Positions 9,946 to 21,526 of a DNA stretch of 64,000 nucleotides are shown one piece after another. The position numbers and the translations under genes were made by a program. The notes beneath the pieces were generated by a model. The model did not search any database. It was not told where the DNA came from and saw only the letters and a program-made list of their open reading frames with translations. Source of the DNA: Mytilinidion resinicola (lineage: Eukaryota; Ascomycota; Dothideomycetes; Mytilinidiales; Mytilinidiaceae). Numbering within the stretch: position 1 is the stretch's first letter; each line of letters opens with the position of its first letter. The stretch lies in the NCBI RefSeq assembly GCF_010093595.1, contig NW_022985447.1, forward strand, positions 411,218 to 475,217. Reading direction: 5' to 3'.

Positions 9946-10779
9946 ATGTCCTCCCCCCGAATCCAAACCTTCCTCGAAGCTATCACCTTCCTCGGCCCGG
10001 ACACCCACCAACAAACCAGCCCCTGGAGCTCCGCCTACAAGCACCACGCGCGAGATCTCGCGCCCCTCCTTCCCAAACTGCCCCTACCCTCGGACGATGG
10101 CGTTCTCGAATCACTAGTGAAATTCACCGCATCCTTCCACCGCGTCTCCTCGGCCACGGCCAAAAAATGGCTCTCGCAAGACCCCTCAGACCTGCAAACC
10201 CTCCCCCCGCACGCGTTAAAGAACTTGAAGGCCGAGGCAGCCCGCAGCAACGCCCTCCGCCGCGCCGCCCACTCCCTCCTCGTCTCGCGCTACCTCGCGC
10301 GCGACACCGCGCCCACCAGCCCGGAACAAGCGCTGAAATTCCTCATGGCCCGGAGCCCAGACACCTCGCTCCCACTCTACGCGACGCCCGATCTCGTGGG
10401 CATCGCGGTCGATATGTTCCGGCGCACGCCGGCGGGGAGGAGTCTCAGGAAGGTGGTTGCGGAGCTGGTGGAGGAGATGATTAAGTTCCCCGGCCGGGAT
10501 CTGATGGAGGATGCGCAGACGGTGCTGGAGGGGCTTGCGGGGAGGGCAGTGGAGAGGGGGTACGGGATGTTTTTGGAGGTGGGGAGGTATGTGAAGCATG
10601 GACCGCATATGCTGGCGGTGGTGTTGGTGGTGGTGGAGTTGCAGGGGAATGCGGAGGGGCGGGTCCGGGAGTATCAATGGATGAGGGGGGTGGCGAGGAG
10701 GGTTTGGGGGGGTCGGGTGGGGGAGAGCGCGGGAGGGAAGGAGGATGGGATGAAGAGGGGTGAGAAGGGGAATGTGTGA
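9946..10779 (+). CDS. Hypothetical protein, 277 aa, single exon
   Basis: A single open frame starting MSSPRIQTFLEAITFLG. No family is recognised. It is mostly predicted helical (for example TAKKWLSQDPSDLQTLPPHALKNLKAEAARSNALRRAAHSLL) with a hydrophobic stretch HMLAVVLVVVEL near residue 220 and a Gly/Lys/Arg-rich tail. Composition switches sharply: the first half of the coding strand is C-rich, the second half (from about 10430) G-rich. The Pro-rich antisense frames over the second half are a by-product. The start sits after a C-rich leader (CCACCACAATG), a good fungal context. Confidence 0.72.
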   Translation: MSSPRIQTFLEAITFLGPDTHQQTSPWSSAYKHHARDLAPLLPKLPLPSDDGVLESLVKFTASFHRVSSATAKKWLSQDPSDLQTLPPHALKNLKAEAARSNALRRAAHSLLVSRYLARDTAPTSPEQALKFLMARSPDTSLPLYATPDLVGIAVDMFRRTPAGRSLRKVVAELVEEMIKFPGRDLMEDAQTVLEGLAGRAVERGYGMFLEVGRYVKHGPHMLAVVLVVVELQGNAEGRVREYQWMRGVARRVWGGRVGESAGGKEDGMKRGEKGNV

Positions 10780-11097
10780 GTCTTTCCTTCACTCTGAGAA
10801 TTGAAATGCGATTGGCTAAATGTTGATTCGAAATAGCGGATCTGATAATCCGGCGTCGACTGATAAGGTGACGCAGTGGGGACCTAAAGCACGGTTCCTC
10901 TTCCTTTCTCCACCATTAAGCAAAGACCGATGCGTTGAAAATAGACAACTCCTTCCAAGCACTTACGTGACCATTTTCGTGACCTCCCTGTGACCCGTCC
11001 TATCCCCTCCCAGCACCGTAGTGCGTCGCTCGAAATCCATCACTCCAAACGCCAATGAAATTCACTGAAACCTCCGCTCCACACCACCTCCCTGTGA
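10780..11097. other. Intergenic region between convergent genes
   Basis: No gene or repeat recognised. It lies between the 3' ends of the 9946 and 12200 genes, so it should hold both 3' UTRs. Confidence 0.5.
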
Positions 11098-12200
11098 TCA
11101 CGCATACCTCATACTCCTAGCACCGCTCCCGCTACCAACTGCATAGGCATATCCTGGCTGCCCGTCCACCTGATTCTTCAACGTCCGCGCCACCCCACTA
11201 AACGGGCAGTACGTCCTCTCCCCTCCAAACCCCACAAAGTCATCCGCTTTGCCCCCCTTTATCGCCGCTTCGTATTGTAGCTTCGTGTTGCTCTCGCCAA
11301 ACTCTTCGCCATCCTTGACGAACCACTTTGAGAAGAGGTCGTTTTGGATCCAGAGCAGCTTACCAAAGGCGGTAACGATCTTGACTTTCGAGTCGGTCGG
11401 GATCTCGGGGGCGGAGATGACGGCGGCGTTAAGGGTGTTTTGGACATGGCCGATCATCATGCTGATGTGGATGATGTCGACGGTTAGGGGTTGTCGGCGA
11501 AAGAGGCCGGTGTGCATTGCGCTAAAAGAGTTAGGTCGGCTTTTATGGAGTAGGAAGTATATTATGGAGCGGAGAATGTGGACGTTGAGTCTCAGAGGGA
11601 AGGGGAGGGGGTGTTGCACCAAAGGAAGGCACCTACCCGACTTTGTTGAGGTACTCCCAGTACTCTGGCTTCGAGGGGTCTTGGTTGAGCTTTGTGAGGT
11701 ACCACCTTAGGAACTAATTACATAGTTAGCACTGCCGATTATATATTCTATGCTTGGTCTAGGAACATACCATCCGCCGATTCATGATCGCGGGGCTCTC
11801 TTTCCTAATATAGTCGTCCACGTCTAAGTCGTTTGCGCCCTTCGTGCTTTGGTTGTGGAAGGCTTGCGCTGTGATGTCGTGTTCTAGAATCTTGTTGTAT
11901 ACTTTTTCGCATACTGTTGGTATCAAAGACTTGACGAACGCTTGAGCTCCGCGGAGCGCGTCGATGTCGGCTGAGAGAAGAGTTAGGATGGCAAATTTTG
12001 ACGACAAGTTGCGTATTTACGCAATAAGAGAGGTTAGAGAAAGGACTGAGCTTACCTTGACCCCATTCAATGAAGCTTTGAAGATAGTGTAAACGTTTTG
12101 GAAGAGAGGTGTATAGGTCTTTGCGCTCGACATGCTTCATCCCCTGGGGCAGCATTGGATCCGTGAACGTACTCGACGTGCTGGAACTAAAGCTGCTCAT
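11098..12200 (-). CDS. Protoglobin-domain protein
   Basis: Exons on the minus strand are 12200-12056, 11970-11771, 11713-11637 and 11521-11098, giving 281 aa. Introns of 85, 57 and 115 nt have GTAAGC, GTATGT and GTAGGT donors, and all phases agree. The protein has a Ser-rich start, then IEWGQADIDALRGAQAFVKSLIPTV (pre-A/A helix region). The core region RRMFLRWYLTKLNQDPSKPEYWEYLNKVGAMHTG... and ...LTVDIIHISMMIGHVQNTL is typical of fungal protoglobin-like proteins. The bacterial and archaeal family binds haem and gases such as O2, CO and NO. There is no fused signalling domain. Haem binding is inferred from family; the proximal His cannot be assigned by eye. Confidence 0.82.
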
Positions 12201-14855
12201 GATGGATGGCTTTAAGGCTAGGAAGGATTGAGATGAATCAAAAGACTGTTGACAGACAGGAGACAGATAAATGGTCACTTTTGAGATGCCTTGCAACCCG
12301 AGTGCAGCGTCGTTCGGCCATATACGTGCCCATGCCGGGGGATCAGCAGCGATGCTGGAATAAGCGTACCTAGCAGAAATATGCCGCTGTCAGACGCTGT
12401 TGGCTTGAAAAAGTAATGTGTGGAGGTTTCCTGCTATCGCTGCAGGCCTCGTCCTCGACTAGGGGCCTCGGTAGAGGGTAGTGGACTCCACTAGTCTCTG
12501 TGACAGAAGCACAGTCCATGGACATGCCTGCTCTTATCAAGTTGCTTTTCCTAAATAAGCCCAGCCAACGGCCCAGAACCTGGCAGTGGGTTGAGGGATC
12601 ATCCCCGTCAAGTTTAACGTCCCGAGGGCGCCGTGGGGAGCTAATGTGCCACGGTTACATTAAAAGGAACCGCGGCACTTCTATTCGCTGTGTGTGTGAT
12701 AAATCCCCAGATTGAACGAGTAAGGAGAATGCCTAAATACTGCTTTCAAGACTTGCTGGTAATGCTTGTTTTCTACTCTGTACAGTACATGGACGGACGC
12801 GTTCTGTCCGCACGCTTCGATCCACTACATGGTGGATTTTGTGCCGCCACAAAATAACGGAGGGGCTTGATACGGGCCGTTGAAAGTCGCGGAATGGCAA
12901 TGTCCCCAATTCCTCGATTCATGATGATGAATTTGGGATGTGGATAGCGCGCACATGGCTGAAACTAGGGGGTCGGGTCGGCAAGTAGCGGGCTTGGAAC
13001 GTGGGAGGAGCCGGACCGAAGCTGGGACCATGTTCTTCGGTACTTGTTGTGGCAACGACTTAGAGAGTCGGTGAGAGTTCCAGATCCCAGAGATCTGCAG
13101 AATAGAAGCGATCAGCTTCCAGGGCAACCTGACGAGGATCAATCTGAGTCGCAGGTGCACATGGTCAATCGCGTGGGAAATGTGGTGCTCAGCAGCCCGG
13201 GTGAAAGCAGAATGGGCATTGGGCGCCGTACCAGGGGTCTTGATAACTGGCCATTGCGGACTGAATAAGCGTGGCTGCAGGTGCCAGCCGAAGCAGTTAG
13301 ACAGGCGCCCGTTGCATTCATATCAGGGCCACCTCCGTCATTTGATGATATTGGGCTTGCTTCTGTTGACGCGGCACCGTCTCTATTCCGTATCCGCACC
13401 AAAACGTATATCGTGAAGCTGACCTGCATGCTTAGTGCGCTGCTGACGGCCTATAATAGGTCCCAATAAGCACAAGAGGTAATCACAGTGCTTGAAGCGA
13501 TGAAGAGACCTCGGGAGACAAGTGAGACAGCGAAAAAAGTAGACATACCCCATGTTCTTGCCCACGAGTAATGGTACGCGTGTGACACGCGCGAGGTTCG
13601 CAAGCGCTGTTAGTGCAATAACGGCTTTCATCTAGATTCTGAGTGTATAAGGACATAGAGTAGAAGTCAGAAGAAGTAATGTAAGGATGAGTTCGGAATG
13701 CGGACGTCTTGATCGCTCAAAGAAGACCCTGCAGCCACATCGATCAGGATTTCGGACGGCGCGTCGGGACGCGGGACGCGGCATGGAGACGCCACATCAC
13801 CATAGATACCTAGAGAAGCTTCTCATCTCGCACGTCCAAAGCTGAGCCCCACTAATTTTGATAGAAGGACATCCTGCTCTGGTCATCTCCGAGAAACAAA
13901 AATCGCTGTGTTGTTAGTTAGTTTCGCCCGAATCAGGACCTATTTCGGGTCAATTCCCGATTGCAGTGATCGCAAAGGGCCTTCTACGGCTCCGCGCCTC
14001 TGGGGTCAACCGTGGCACAATCTTGATATCACGTGGTTAATGCGCGATCCGTACATAGTAACGGCTCACAGCGGCTCCATCCTGAGGCGAAGGCAACTGA
14101 AGAAGACAGATTCGATAAAAGGTATCAGGGATAAAGGTATTATGCACCCCATGTTAAGAAATTGAGCACGGACCGAAGTCCTCGCCTCATCTTTTTCTAG
14201 TAGAAGAGTGTATGTATAGCTTCGCCCCGAGAAAACGGTTGTCACATCTGACACTTCCAGCCCCTTGGAAACTCGTCCACGTAGACATGTTCGCCATTGT
14301 AGCGCCGCGGAGCATTCAGCGGTCGGACCAGGTAGCCCGGGTAGTTCAGTTGCGATGTGGCGATTAGCCTCAAGATCATCGCAAGTCGTAACACCCAATC
14401 TGCCGGATTGATCGTTGCAGCGTATGATCGCCCTCCGTAGCATCCGGATGCTCCGCGGGAGCAACGGCCTCTAGTCTGCAACGGGCCAAAAGCAGGAATA
14501 TTCTTATTATGAAGTCTATTCAAGTGACACTAGATGAAATCCACGTATCCAATCACTGCGCTGAAAATATGACGTCTTCTTCGCCAGTCAGAGAGGTCCT
14601 TATAGCAACGCCGAGAAAGATACGAAAGGAGAGCACTGCTCATTGATTGATGAGGGTCTAACGAAGAATCTAGCTTCCGAATATCAAGACATGGACGTTG
14701 CCGGGCTGATTCCGAATGCGTGCAAGACAAAGACAATTCTCCCCTTTCTTAGCCAACTGAACAACAGTACTCAAAGCAAGATAAGTTCGCTCTGCTTTCC
14801 CGCTCTCTTCGAAAATGGCAATCAAATAAATGACTCAAATGGGAACAGCCTGACA
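12201..14855. other. Gene-poor stretch, nothing supportable
   Basis: Short frames in all six readings but none with splice signals, conserved motifs or sensible starts. Around 14335-14365 the words ggtagccc and gatgtggcgatt recur, both also seen at the right end of the Tc1-like element (about 1970-2040). That may be a degenerate trace of a related element. Confidence 0.4.
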
Positions 14856-15770
14856 CATTTCGCCGCAGAGGACGAGTCGGGCGTCGGGTGATGACACATA
14901 TCGAGTGCGAGAAATTCGTACACATTGATACCTCTCTTCCACCAAGACCGCTCCATCTCCTCTAGCTCCAGCCGAGGAGTATCATCAGATTCGGGATGAG
15001 TTTCTAACAAGATAAGGAAATCTAGTTGGAAGGGTACACGTTAAGGACTGTTGCTATTACCTTGCGGTTTGCCAAAATATCCCTAAATTGCATGATGGTA
15101 GAAGTCAGCCTTCTCGCCCTATCCATAGCAAAACTACACCCCGCCGCTGAACAGCTTTCTGTCGCGAAGTGAATGAAGTACCCAAATCAAGACAATTTCT
15201 CTCCTCTAGTCCCGCTCTCTACAGTTGAGTACGAGGTAGTCGGATATATTTTCCCTCTGACACACACCGTCGCATAGGTATGTGTCGGGCGCCGGGTGAT
15301 GACAGATGTCGCCTTGGAGAGCCTCATACATGTTCATACCGTTCTTCCACCCAGCTCGTTCCGTCTCCTCTAGCTCCGGCTGCGATGTATCTTCTCAAGC
15401 AGGATGGCCTTCAAATAAGATGGGGAAATCCGGCTGGAAGGATATACAGAGATAGCCCTTGCTGAGATCTTGTGGAACGCCATGGTAACTCTACATCGCG
15501 CGATAATAAAGGTCAGCCTTCGCGCTCTACCCAGAGCAAAAAGTAGGCTCGTCGTTACATATCTCAACTACAAAGTGCCCATGGCCTCCCTTCCACATCG
15601 TTCGTTCCTTGTTCTCTAGCTCTGCCCTGGGAATATGAAGCAGGCCGGCAATGTCGCATAAGAAGGGGAAATCTGGATCGTAGGTCGCACTGAAACGACT
15701 CTCGGCACCACATATCTAAATTGCATCATTGATGTTAGCTGTTGCGCTTTCTAAATGATGAAACTAAGTC
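14856..15770 (-). repeat. Three decayed tandem copies of the last exon of the neighbouring F-box-like gene
   Basis: The terminal exon of the pseudogene at 15827-16939 contains a GAGCTAGAGGA word (complement near 15896) encoding TELEEFEQDMW. Related segments occur on the same strand with anchors near 15613, 15367 and 14959: AELENKERTMWKGG, PELEETERAGWKNG and LELEEMERSWWKRG. A related upstream stretch (DFP-coding, GATTTCCC) precedes each. Spacings are about 283, 246 and 408 bp. No copy is an open gene by itself. Confidence 0.65.
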
Positions 15771-15826
15771 TATACATATAGACTGTACCTACTCACTCTT
15801 TTGTATGCCATTGGCTGACGTAGGAT

Positions 15827-16939
15827 CTAAGCTACCACAAAACGCCCACTCTGCGCGTAGATCCAAGCCTTCGTCCACATATCCTGTTCGAATTCCTCTA
15901 GCTCTGTGAGGCGAGCGTCTTCAATTCGGGAATGAACATACGGGGAAGGAAAATCGGCTTCGTAGCTCATACTCACACCTTGAACGCAATGGTACCGCTG
16001 CCTCAGCCTTCGGTGTATCTTAAATGGTGGTGCGGGGCTGTCCTCAGTAAAGTGACGATCCGGACTTTCGTATTTGGGGTGTAGTTTAGGGAGGTTGACG
16101 GAGATAGTCAAATCGGGAACAAGTGGCGAGTGGCGTGAGGGGAGAGAGGATAGCACGCTCGTTGGCGATGGACCAGGACGAAGGTTGGCCGTGGTCTAGC
16201 AAGATCTCGAGATTGCGTAGGCCCTTCAGATGGGTGATGGCTGGGCATAGTCGCAGCCACGCAGCAGACTAGGCCGTCGCGTTAGAGGTCGGTGCCTCTG
16301 CTGACAGGGATGCAGAGCTGGATTCGATAGCTGGGGATTTCGGTGCCTCGCAGACTGATAGAGGAAGCCTCAATGTAATGTCCATTTTTCTAATGCTTGG
16401 AAAGAGACAGGCTAGGAGCATGGACGCAGGAGACGGCTCAGAGGCAGAGGCGTTAACTTCCTGAAGCGTGTAGCTAAGAGTATCAAGGTCGGTGATGTTG
16501 AAGACTGTCATTTCGGCCATGAAGTCAAAGACATCAATGGACCTTTAAAAGTTGCGAGCGAGGTCAGCAACGGCGCGTGAAGGGAATCATTTGCCTACAT
16601 TCTCTTGCATACATGGAAAACGGCCTCGTAGTTGTGTTCTACGCTTGCCGCTACCTCCTCGCATTTCCAGTGCGGACCCCACCATGATCGTAAGCGACGC
16701 GCATAAACAGGTTCATCTCGATCATCCCCGGGGACTTGACGCTCCAAGCCATCATAGTCGAATCCTGGGGTTTGTTGCACGCACGCTGAGATATGAATCT
16801 TGCCTTCTCGAAGGACCACATGGACTCGATCTGGAATGAGGTGAACATAGATCGCACGACGGATGTCGTATGGCGCAAGAAGTAATCTGCTTTCCAATTG
16901 AGACTGGCCAGACATATTTTCAACGGGATGGGGTGACAA
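15827..16939 (-). pseudogene. F-box/2EXR-like protein pseudogene
   Basis: Begins at the ATG at 16939 (MSPHPVENMSGQSQLESRLL) with APYDIRRAIYVHLIPDRVHV, the fungal F-box-like/2EXR start. A 56-nt intron (16598-16543, GTAGGC donor, GCTGAC branch) joins VCKRM to SIDVFDFMAEMTVFNITDLDTL in phase. The frame then meets TAG at 16271-16269 inside otherwise continuous coding (NATA-stop-SAAWLRLCPAITHLKGLRNLEILL), explicable as CAG to TAG. A frameshift near 16110-16150 separates NERAILSPLTPLA from DLTISVNLPKLHPKY. The C-terminus has a probable last intron (GTGAGT near 15975) and ends RFVVA at 15827. Two lesions make a functional product unlikely. Confidence 0.7.
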
Positions 16940-17260
16940 GTCGAAGATCTGGTATTAATTCGGTCTAGATACAAGGGTCAGCAAAGATTGTTCAGTTGCG
17001 AAGATGCTCGGCGAAAGTAATTGAACAATACCCCTGAGGTTTAAAGATCTTTAATATGAAGGTGTAAGGTTATCGAGAGAACCTGACTTCGGAACAAGGT
17101 CGGGACGACCCCGCTCTGTGCCGCACCAGCCACAATCGAGAAAGGGGAAAAAAATGCTGCGCCACGCCGCCACCTGACCTTCCTGGTTCGGCGAACCTGC
17201 CAAACCCTCAACACCAACATATCATCAATCATACGCGTTTCACGCGTCATTCACAAAAGA
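16940..17260. other. Intergenic region
   Basis: Lies between the 5' end of the F-box-like pseudogene and the 3' end of the Zn2Cys6 gene. No other feature seen. Confidence 0.5.
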
Positions 17261-19470
17261 CTAACTACCACCCATCCACTCAAACCCCGGAGCCTGTGAC
17301 AGGTCGGGATACTCGCTGAAATCCCACAACGCGTTGATATCAATAGACGCGTTCTGGTCGAATTGCCCGTCCGACAACGCGAACGACCAATCATCGCCAA
17401 CAGCGTCCCCTCTGGCGTCAAAAGAGGTGCTCTGATTGCTATGGTGACTGGCTGTGGTATGCTCATCGACTTGCGCGAGCTCTGGCAATGCAACCAGTGA
17501 TACCGATTCCAACGTCTCTTGATCGATGGAGCTTAGGGGATTGCTCAACCGTATAGGCAATGCAAACACGACAGCCCATCGCTGCGCGAGCCCTTGTAAT
17601 AGTCGCACAGCCCTCCGTGCGTGTTGCCACATCGGCTGCATCTCCTCTAGCGCATCGACACAAACTCTGAATCGCCCGATCGACTGTTGACGGATGCTCG
17701 GTTCCAATGTAGTCGCGTTGAGCAGATGCATGATGGAAGCTGTCAAGATGTGATGAATGACAAACGGCGGAGCATCGACAAAATTTCCAGTCTTGCGAAA
17801 CATGCGAATCAAGCGCGTCATTTGCGCCGCGGCAGCTGTCATCGAACGAAGAGCGAGTCGGTAGGACGAGCTTCCAGGATCTTCTCGCATGTATGGGCGA
17901 TGGATCAAGAGGAGAGATGTTTGATACGACATTTTGAAGAAGACTATGCTGTGGTGAGTGGACATCTCGTGTAGCCGTTCGTCGATCCCTTGATGGAAGT
18001 TGAAAAGATTCTCGCGAGCGTGTACGAGAATCTTATTCCGGATTTCAAAGTTCAGCTCGTCGAAATCAAAGGCGTAGCTGGACGGCGGAAAGTCAGGTCA
18101 GTCATTGAGAAGAAAGGATAAACTTACATCTGGTCCATGAACTGATCGTGCAGAAACCATAGTTTACACTGGTGGCCAAATGCGATTTCATCTGGTCCAG
18201 CGCTATGGTCCAGTATATCTAGTAATGACGGAACTCTCGTTCGCCGCCAAGGCATGACGCATTGTCTACCCAGCGTTGATGTTGCAATACGATCCATTAG
18301 AGACAAGCTCCAGAAAGTCCGGATCCTCTCGTGTTGATCAGCTGCGTTGCTGGATACTCCACCGGCCAGTCTTTCGAAGCCGATGACATGGAGTCCAAGA
18401 TGAAGAGCTACAGCTGACGCAGTGCTATTATAGACCCAAGCCATGTTGTCATGATCTTGACCCAGTTCGTACCAGCAAAGAATGCTGAGAGCTTGAACTG
18501 TTGAAAGAGATGGAAGAGTACGGCAGCAGGTAAGCGCAATATTTTCAGCATTTTCAGCGAACGCCTGACCTACCGCCGAGGCATCGGGACGTTGCGAATA
18601 AGATGAACCAGCTGTGCACATTGAAATTCGAAGGAGATGGAGATCAGGCCCATTTGTCTCTTCCGCTGACTTTAAAAACGGGTTGACAAACTGGTGATAC
18701 GAATTCACTTTAGTCATAAAAAGCGAGATCAGCTCTTCCTTCAAGCTATGATCTTGGAGATAGTCAGTCCTAGCTGCGCTCTTTGACGGATGGACTCTCG
18801 ACTGGACGACGGGCAACATCCTTCCTGCGGGTGGTTCGAAGCAGAAGTTTCCGGAGGGGCCCGTGAAGGTAGAAGTGCCATCTTCGCAGATATTCATCTT
18901 CCAAATCATCGCGCTCATCTCGTCAATCGCAGACGGTAACCGACGCTCAGAAATTGCTTTGTCACCAGGGCTCCGGACATGTAGATCTTCGTTTTCTGCT
19001 GATGTCATGGCATTGACAGTATCAAACGAAGACGTCTTCTCACTATCGAGATGGGCTACCAGAAGACCATTAATGTTGGCCGGCGTTTCTCCAATCACTC
19101 CATGCTCTTGAAGATCACTAATGTAGCCCTTGAGCGTCGATATGGTCTCCTCGAGAGTCGAAACGTAGTCGAGGCTCCATTGCTTGCGCCTGATGCCACA
19201 CAAAAGGGTGTCAGTATGCGACATACACGTCTCAGTAGGGAGAACCATACTTGCGACTTGCACTCTGGTCAGCGTATTGACATTCAAGCTCACGGCTACT
19301 ACATGTAGAGCAGACAGGCTTAGCCCCATCACACTGAAGAAGTCAGAAAGGTTCTTTCCAGGAGAAAAAGGTGAAAGTGTGGGCAAACTAACTTTACGCT
19401 TACGCTTTCGACAGGTCTCGCAAGCAACGGCTACTCGTTTCGCATCATGGGCGTCCTCTTGACGCTCCAT
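17261..19470 (-). CDS. Zn2Cys6 fungal-specific transcription factor
   Basis: Exons 19470-19393, 19333-19251, 19189-18128 and 18077-17261 give 679 aa. Introns of 59, 61 and 50 nt are all in phase. Joining exons 1 and 2 restores the binuclear zinc cluster CETCRKRKRKC then DGAKPVCSTCSSRELEC (CX2CX6CX6CX2CX6C), and exon 3 continues RKQWSLDYVSTLEETISTLK, the linker and dimerisation coil. A fungal_trans middle region follows (LSILCWYELGQDHDNMAWVYNSTASAVALHLGLH, ERIRTFWSLSLMDRIATSTLGR). The C-terminal end is acidic and aromatic (DINALWDFSEYPDL), like an activation domain. It is a nuclear DNA-binding regulator. It lies beside a nitrilase and an MFS gene, which it may control; that is inference from position. 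Confidence 0.9.
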
Positions 19471-19696
19471 CTTGATCTCATTCTTCTACACGAGTGTGCA
19501 GGATGGTGGTCACGGCTACAGTGGGGCACCGCTAGCTCTTTAAACTTCCCGGGGTTCAAACTAGGCCTGCTTAGGCATCGCGGGTCGAAGATAACAGATG
19601 TTCTACCAGATGGTGTAATTCTTCTTCAACAACACATGGAAAGAGATGAAAGAGACATTCAGAGATAATCATCCATGCTACAGTACTTCAGACGCT
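19471..19696. other. Intergenic region between the Zn2Cys6 gene and the nitrilase gene
   Basis: Only 226 bp separate the regulator's start from the nitrilase stop. It must contain the regulator's promoter and the nitrilase 3' UTR. No motif singled out. Confidence 0.5.
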
Positions 19697-20773
19697 CTAG
19701 CTCCTTGTCTCTGTCGCCCCTTCTGCCTTTTTTTCGTAGTCGACTACTCCCAACCAAAGCAGATCGGGCCGACTGTAATGGCCGCAAACATCAATGAACG
19801 ACTTTGCTCTAAGTACAGCGTCGGTCTCTAGGTCGGCATAAACAAGCCCTTCTGTATTTTCAGGGAGATCCTCCGTCAACTTCCTTCCATCAGGCCCAAA
19901 GACGGCAGAACTCCCTCCACCTGGCCTACTAAATAGAACCCCGGACTCAGTACCCATGGCATCAATTCCGCGCTGGCCGAGAATAGCAGTCGTGTGCAGA
20001 ACAAAGCTCTGCGACTCGATGGCGTAGGTTTGAGAGAGACTGTGGCCCCCTGGAGTCGTGGATATCAGCATTGATCGCACCAACTGATATGTTCCGACCT
20101 ACCTTGGCGTGACATCGACCAGAAGGTTTGTGGTTGCTCCTCGTGGTCGAAAAGAGGAGGCCACGCTGCAACATGAAGTAGCTCCCTCTGAAGATAGGTA
20201 TGGTACTTGAGCAGAGGCTGGGTGTGCTCCCAACACGCTAGCATACCCACTCGTCCGGCCTTGGTGTTAGCCACGTTGTCTAGGGAGCCCTTCGCACCGT
20301 CACCGAACACGGTCCGCTCCATATGCGTGGGCTTTATCTTCCTCCGGTGCAACAGAATTGTTCCATCTGTCCCTATCAAAGACTGTGCGATGTACGCAGA
20401 GTTATGGAGGTTCTCCGAGAAACTCAGCGCCACAGTGATATCGTTACTAGCCGCGCAGGCGCGAATGCGATCCATCTGTGGCGACTCCAGTTGCAGAGAG
20501 CTCTTCAAGTAGCGAACTGAAAGATCAGGATCTACGCTACGAGACCTATACTTGAATCAGCATTGCTTGAGATATTTCCGGAGGTATCTACCAAATCCAC
20601 GCTGGATATCCGGGTATCCAACACTCCGGAAATGTGACCAAGGCCGCCCCGTTCAGCGCGGCCTCTTCGATCAATTTGCATGTCTTCTCGACCGCTCCTT
20701 CCAGGCCTAGCCAGACCGGCTCGGCTTGCGTTACAGCAACGCGCACAGTGTCGGGCAATGCGGCGACACCCAT
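19697..20773 (-). CDS. Nitrilase
   Basis: Exons 20773-20592, 20545-20103 and 20049-19697 give 325 aa, the usual size for fungal nitrilases. Introns are 46 and 53 nt, in phase. The catalytic triad of the C-N hydrolase family is present: Glu in [13 protein letters not shown], Lys in [12 protein letters not shown] and Cys in GMLACWEH. Family-typical blocks [20 protein letters not shown] and [16 protein letters not shown] span the two joins and support them. The enzyme hydrolyses nitriles to carboxylic acids and ammonia, probably in the cytosol. Substrate range cannot be read from sequence. It is divergent from the MFS gene at 21527 and next to the Zn2Cys6 regulator. Confidence 0.92.
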
Positions 20774-21526
20774 TTTGCAATGGAGAATAGTCCGAAACTT
20801 CCGGAAATTAGGATAGCTGTGGGAGCGAGGGAATCGGAATCCTGGATCTTACTCTAAGGCGTCTTACGACGACTGGAGCTTTTAGGGGTATTGATTTAAA
20901 CGGAACGAGGCCGCGTTATGCGGAACTTGACCGCGATTTATAGGTCTGATAATCTCAGAAGAGACACGATGCGTATACTACTCACCCTTATGATAAAACC
21001 TTGTGGCGGGCCGCATACTCCGCTCCCGATAACGCTGCCATTCTCTTCTCACGCCTATGTCATAAGCTAGTCAAATAGCCTTTAGATAGCCAGAACAATT
21101 CGGGAGCGGCCAAGAAGACGAGGTGACGGATTGAGAGAGCATGCTAACCGGTCTAGGAACTAGTGTGCCAAGCTGGGGGTTCTATCAGCGGCGGAAGTCA
21201 ACGAGCCGCCGCAACACCACACTTTATTTCCACACTTTCACACTTTGCCACATCTCAGCGCGATATAGGGTGGAACGGAAGATCCGCTGCTGACAGCGAG
21301 CAAAAGATGGCTTTCCTATCAGTTGCCGGTCGGCATGGGCGCTTTCCCCCATCACGACCTGGTACATATAGACCCAGCTTTAGAGCACATGGATCTTCAT
21401 ATTCCTTCAATTATACGTCCAGGAAAAGCATCCCTGGCCAACCGTTCTTTCGTCAATCTTACAGCAATTTCGCACGCTTTGCGCAATTAATACTTCCACC
21501 ATAGGCTTCAGCGCTCTGAGGCTACG
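20774..21526. promoter_or_regulatory. Divergent promoter region between nitrilase and MFS transporter
   Basis: 753 bp shared by two divergent starts. CGGAAC occurs at 20901-20906 and again at 20921-20926 in direct repeat, and TTCCGGAA, a palindrome, lies at about 20799-20806. CGG/CCG triplets are what Zn2Cys6 proteins usually bind, so these are candidate sites for the neighbouring regulator. Binding is untested. Confidence 0.45.
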
